A stretch of DNA of 24,053 nt, taken from NCBI GenBank assembly GCA_008931825.1, contig QXVZ01020190.1, forward strand, positions 1 through 24,053, written 5' to 3'. A program made the position numbers and the translations under genes. Numbering within the stretch: position 1 is the first letter of the stretch; each line of letters opens with the position of its first letter. Shown here piece by piece: positions 21,701 through 24,053 of this stretch. The notes below the pieces were generated by a model, which worked only from the letters and a program-made list of their open reading frames with translations, made no database searches and was not told where the DNA came from. This DNA is from Phallusia fumigata. Its lineage: Eukaryota > Chordata > Ascidiacea > Phlebobranchia > Ascidiidae.

Positions 21701-22179
21701 AGATGAAGTTCGGTACAGTGAATCACAACTTTGTTAAACCCATAAAGTACAACTTCTCACAAGGTAAAGTCAGCAAATTGTAGAGGCTGCTGGTTAGATA
21801 ATTTTGCTTGGCAAGTCACATTTGGCTCATGGGCCATAGGTTGCTGGCCTTGCTCTAAAGTATGTGTACTGGCGAGTAGGGCTGACCAACTAAAAAAGTT
21901 GCCAACATAGTGCTAGTGGACTTTTAATTGTTAAATTGACAAAAAATATTTTTCATGTTCATGTAATAATGTAAAAATGTTCATACAGTTTTCCACTTTT
22001 TGTAACCGACATGAAGCAACATCCAGGCAAAGGTTGTGTGTTTTAAACCGTCTTGGAAGTGCAAAAAGATAAAATACCTGTCCAATGTTTTTTCCGGTGT
22101 ACAAATCAACGTTGTTAAAAAATATACGTTTACTGCGAAGCTTCTGTACGGGTTCTTCGTCTTCTTCAATGTCAGACAT
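15689..22179 (-). CDS. AK7: Adenylate kinase 7, 17 exons, complete
   Basis: Nucleoside monophosphate kinase that in animals supports motile cilia and flagella. Exons in gene order: 22179-22078, 21434-21261, 21111-20908, 20836-20726, 20011-19928, 19869-19781, 19673-19583, 19421-19350, 18961-18884, 18820-18671, 18577-18422, 18027-17796, 17549-17413, 17324-17204, 16852-16632, 16162-16004, 15727-15689. All junctions keep phase and give 739 residues (human about 723). Domains: acidic N-terminus; Rossmann/epimerase-like region (about 17-380); kinase P-loop GPPASGKST at 393-401; acidic insert [17 protein letters not shown] and [11 protein letters not shown] of the kinase core; charged coiled coil around 620-690; Dpy-30 motif SIPLRNYLM near 693 to the end. 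Met 22179 is the first ATG and aligns with the human start. Exons 3 and 4 occur a second time (20475-20272, 20201-20091) inside a gap-flanking duplicate that should not be counted. Confidence 0.96.
16004..16162 (-). CDS. AK7: AK7 exon 16 with Dpy-30 motif
   Basis: Fifty-three codons: end of the charged helix ([14 protein letters not shown]), then [19 protein letters not shown] and PDDPVDYL, the Dpy-30-type dimerisation/docking helix pair at the C-terminus of AK7. Donor GTATGT at 16003. Confidence 0.95.
16163..16631 (-). other. AK7: AK7 intron between coiled-coil and Dpy-30 exons
   Basis: 469 bp, T-rich on the plus strand; no feature seen. The other AK7 introns above 300 bp (16853-17203, 18028-18421, 18962-19349) are also plain A+T-rich sequence. 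Confidence 0.6.
17796..18027 (-). CDS. AK7: AK7 exon 12, acidic insert and kinase core
   Basis: Starts [19 protein letters not shown], then [18 protein letters not shown] and [19 protein letters not shown]. The GF-LDGFP motif is the conserved Asp-containing core of adenylate kinases. Ends in phase 1 at GTACAA. Confidence 0.95.
18422..18577 (-). CDS. AK7: AK7 exon 11 with kinase P-loop
   Basis: Fifty-two codons beginning [28 protein letters not shown] is the Walker A loop that holds ATP phosphates; [13 protein letters not shown] follows as the NMP-binding segment, as in human AK7 (YYKLHHIQLKDVI). Confidence 0.96.
20003..20636 (+). repeat. Direct repeat B, copy 1 (gap-flanking)
   Basis: Contains AK7 exon 4, exon 3 and the last bases of exon 2, and stops at the N (20637). 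It shows substitutions and homopolymer indels relative to copy 2, as expected for alleles. Confidence 0.93.
20272..20475 (-). CDS. AK7: Duplicate of AK7 exon 3
   Basis: Same length (204 bp), phase and splice sites as 21111-20908, inside the other copy of the gap-flanking repeat. Exon 3 followed by exon 4 twice would duplicate about 105 residues absent from the family, so I regard it as the second allele. Confidence 0.85.
20637..20637. other. Single-N assembly joint
   Basis: One N exactly between the two copies of repeat B, in the same arrangement as the N at 5545. Confidence 0.85.
20638..21268 (+). repeat. Direct repeat B, copy 2 (gap-flanking)
   Basis: Begins right after the N with TTGTTTGTTCTGTTAATG, which is the start of AK7 exon 5 on the minus strand (only about eight exon bases), and ends TTGACAA within AK7 exon 2. 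Near-identical to 20003-20636. Confidence 0.93.
20908..21111 (-). CDS. AK7: AK7 exon 3 (copy joined to exon 2)
   Basis: Sixty-eight codons: [20 protein letters not shown], later [18 protein letters not shown], close to the human protein (LLECDVIIYN, FILLSTVMTWARSKALDP). The other copy at 20475-20272 differs by one visible residue (Asp for Glu in INEDTESID). Confidence 0.93.
21435..22077 (-). other. AK7: AK7 intron 1
   Basis: 643 bp. A plus-strand frame at 21571-21783 has a hydrophobic stretch but no splice or homology support. Otherwise nothing recognisable. Confidence 0.6.
22078..22179 (-). CDS. AK7: AK7 exon 1
   Basis: Thirty-four codons, [20 protein letters not shown] and on to GKNIGQ, aligning with the human AK7 N-terminus (VFINLLDSYSSGNIGK). 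Donor GTATTT in phase 0. The minus-strand sequence just upstream contains CTGAAAACAG, a possible cis or trans splice acceptor. Confidence 0.93.
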
Positions 22180-22738
22180 TATGCAGTTTTTAAAATATCA
22201 CTTTTATAGCTTCACACCTCCTGTTTTCAGAAAACTAGCCAGCTAACCAAACCAAACGAAATCGGTTTAGCATGACCGTTGTCACGGTGATTTGTTTGAC
22301 CACCAGATGGGGACAATCAGCAAATTCGTCGCAGTAAATAAATTGACAAATAGTGGTAACCTTTAAAAACAGACGAGACAAAAACACTAAATTGAAAAAT
22401 ACATAAATCATCAAAATTAGACAAATATAAATTATCGGACTAAACGTCGAACGCTTTCATGTACATTAATGCTCACAAATAGAAACATTTCAATGAAATC
22501 ATGAGGTAACAGTTCGTGCTGTGTCTCACAAACTTTTGGCTGCGGGACTCTGACAAATAATTGATTTTGTGCGTTTTTTCTGACCACTCACGAAAAACGA
22601 TCACGTCAAAATACTTCGATACACGTTTTATAGTGTTTTGGTTGCCTGTGTTGAAATGACAGACAGGTGTAAGTGGTTTAAAAGTATCATTTATTGTCTT
22701 TGCAGACGTTTTGTGTGTTAAGGAAACTGCAATAAGAT
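22180..22738. promoter_or_regulatory. Shared head-to-head promoter region, AK7 / CUB-like gene
   Basis: About 560 bp separate two divergent start codons, so both promoters must lie here or in outlying 5' exons. No TATA box is evident. TTGTCTTTGCAG at 22694-22705 is a strong splice acceptor 33 bases before the plus-strand ATG, which implies a 5' UTR intron or trans-splicing. Confidence 0.4.
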
Positions 22739-23826
22739 ATGGCAGTAAACAACTTTTATGTTTTGCTGATTAGTAAGTATGATTGTATTCTTATCTATTA
22801 CGTAACTCTACAAGCTAACTTAATGTTTTGTGTACATCAGCGGCCGCACTTATTCACACTACAACAGCAGACTGCAGAAACACAACGACGAAACATGGCG
22901 ATTTCTATTATTCGATATATTCGCCGAACGCCAACGAGTACAGTGTTTGCCGAATGTCCTTTTTTCCACCTCAAGGGCAACACAATGTAGCCTTGATGTT
23001 AAAAATCCTTCACGTTTCCTATGCTAACGACACAACAGAAGTAATCATGGGCCCGGACGGTAAGTGTATTTTGTATTATTAGCGTCAATATTGGGTTTTA
23101 AATTGAAATGCCTTTGAGCGTTGACCAACTATAAGATTCGCAAATTTAACTGTCAATTTTATTTGTATGTTTCGAGTAAAAGGGTTTGTTTAAATACTGC
23201 CTAAAATAGAACTTTTGTAAACGATTTTACAGTCGTTACATTAACTTTTCACAAAAGTTGCCAGGTAGTATGCTTACTTTATTACTTAGCTGTATAGTCT
23301 CTTTTTAGGTGAACCAATTCCATACAAGCGAAGGGACTTCTTTGGATCTAAGTTTCCCGCTTGGTGCGGGGTGTACATAAGCGACCCCACCACCCAATCA
23401 AACTGTGCGCTTGGGGCAACATTAACAGATTCATGTTTGGCGGTGTCCACAATGAGCAGGCAATGGCCACCATTACTTCAGATATATTCCATGAATCAAG
23501 TGCAACTTCTGATGACGTATTCCTACATCAATTGTCCTGTGGTATCAGAAGACCCAGGTATAAAGATCATCTGTTTGTTCAGATACTCAGATTCTCGCAG
23601 CCATACAATATCGTTTATGATTTTTGTTGCAGTAACACCGGAGGTACCAACATTATCTGATACCCAAACATCGAAGGTTTTGAGTTCTCCAAGGAACGAT
23701 TTTGCTTTCAATAACCTGTCTATAATGCTTTTAGCCCTGCTAATCGCAACTGCGACGGTGTTTGTCATCTACATGGCCATTTCTCTAAACAGAAGGGGGC
23801 GACTAAGAGTAAGTCAATATACCTGA
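22739..23826 (+). CDS. Small CUB-like type I membrane protein, possibly continuing
   Basis: Four exons with phases that fit: 22739-22772, 22841-23059, 23309-23557, 23633-23826; 231 residues if read to the TGA at 23824. The first exon is only 34 bp and joins to give a clear signal peptide, MAVNNFYVLLITAALIHTTT. The ectodomain has six cysteines. DCRN to SVCRM are 25 residues apart, with HGDFYYSIYSPN between, and GPDG follows, which resembles a CUB domain. Two N-glycosylation sites (NTT, NDT) are visible. A single membrane helix, about residues 196-219, is followed by the basic stop-transfer NRRGRLR. CTAAGA|GTAAGT at 23808 is a strong donor, so the true protein may continue into exons beyond the window with TGA being intronic. 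Family assignment is tentative; the role is unknown. Confidence 0.72.
23558..23632 (+). other. 75-bp in-frame intron
   Basis: CCCAG|GTATAA donor and ATTTTTGTTGCAG|TA acceptor. Length is a multiple of three and the frame is open through it, so both the spliced and the retained form are translatable. Confidence 0.65.
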
Positions 23827-24053
23827 ACTGCAATTCGAATGAACATTTTGTGATAAATTTTGGAAAAAAAGATCTTTAAAACGTAAAAAAAAACAAATCC
23901 TAAAAGGCCGAATCACACTTAAAGCGTACACGCCAAAACCTAGTCAGTTTGTTTACATGAGAAAACCTTTTGCCTTTCCATGTGAAAAAGGTATGAGTTT
24001 AAAACGAATCCCGCCTTTTATGGTTTTTAGTAATTTGTGAAGTATAATTGTAC
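23827..24053. other. Right edge
   Basis: A+T-rich sequence with no exon or polyadenylation signal seen; probably 3' UTR or the next intron of the membrane-protein gene. Confidence 0.4.

Noticed and set aside
21571-21783. Short plus-strand frame with a hydrophobic segment in AK7 intron 1
   Set aside because: No signal of splicing or homology; likely chance.
1-24053. CRISPR arrays, bacterial operons, transposons with terminal repeats, viral genes
   Set aside because: The intron-exon structure is eukaryotic and no such repeats or protein motifs were seen; the only long repeats are the two gap-flanking duplicates.

Overview
This is animal nuclear DNA. The genes are split by GT...AG introns. Two of them are metazoan orthologues I recognise residue by residue: the neuroendocrine proprotein convertase PC2 (PCSK2) and the cilium-associated adenylate kinase 7 (AK7). 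Introns are mostly 75 bp to 5 kb and the four protein genes sit close together, which suggests a fairly compact invertebrate genome. An outbred marine invertebrate such as an ascidian would fit, but nothing in the window proves the species.

Layout, left to right. (1) Positions 1-15104, plus strand: PC2, with 13 recognisable exons from the middle of the prodomain to the stop codon. The signal peptide and first half of the prodomain were not found and probably lie to the left. (2) Inside the 5.1-kb PC2 intron (2771-7883), on the minus strand: an unrecognised gene of probably two exons (3505-6293), whose second exon lies in an uninterrupted reading frame of 358 codons. (3) Inside another PC2 intron: two identical tRNA-Lys(CTT) genes at 13533-13605 and 13963-14035. 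(4) Positions 22179 down to 15689, minus strand: AK7, 17 exons, complete, about 739 residues once a duplicated block is counted once. PC2 and AK7 converge tail to tail. (5) Positions 22739-23826, plus strand: a small gene for a secreted or type I membrane protein with a CUB-like ectodomain. It is head to head with AK7 across about 560 bp and may continue past the right edge.

The two single-N positions (5545 and 20637) each sit exactly at the junction of two near-identical direct copies, about 0.73 kb and 0.63 kb long. Each copy cuts an exon at the N. The simplest reading is two allelic contigs joined end to end by the assembler rather than merged, so exon 1 of the nested gene and AK7 exons 3-4 appear twice by artefact.

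The genes do not form a pathway. PC2 acts in the regulated secretory pathway on prohormones, AK7 in motile cilia, and the other two proteins are of unknown role. The most interesting items are the unrecognised antisense nested gene, the tRNA pair with one copy ending 43 bases before a PC2 splice acceptor, the 75-bp in-frame intron of the membrane-protein gene, and the two assembly-type duplications.
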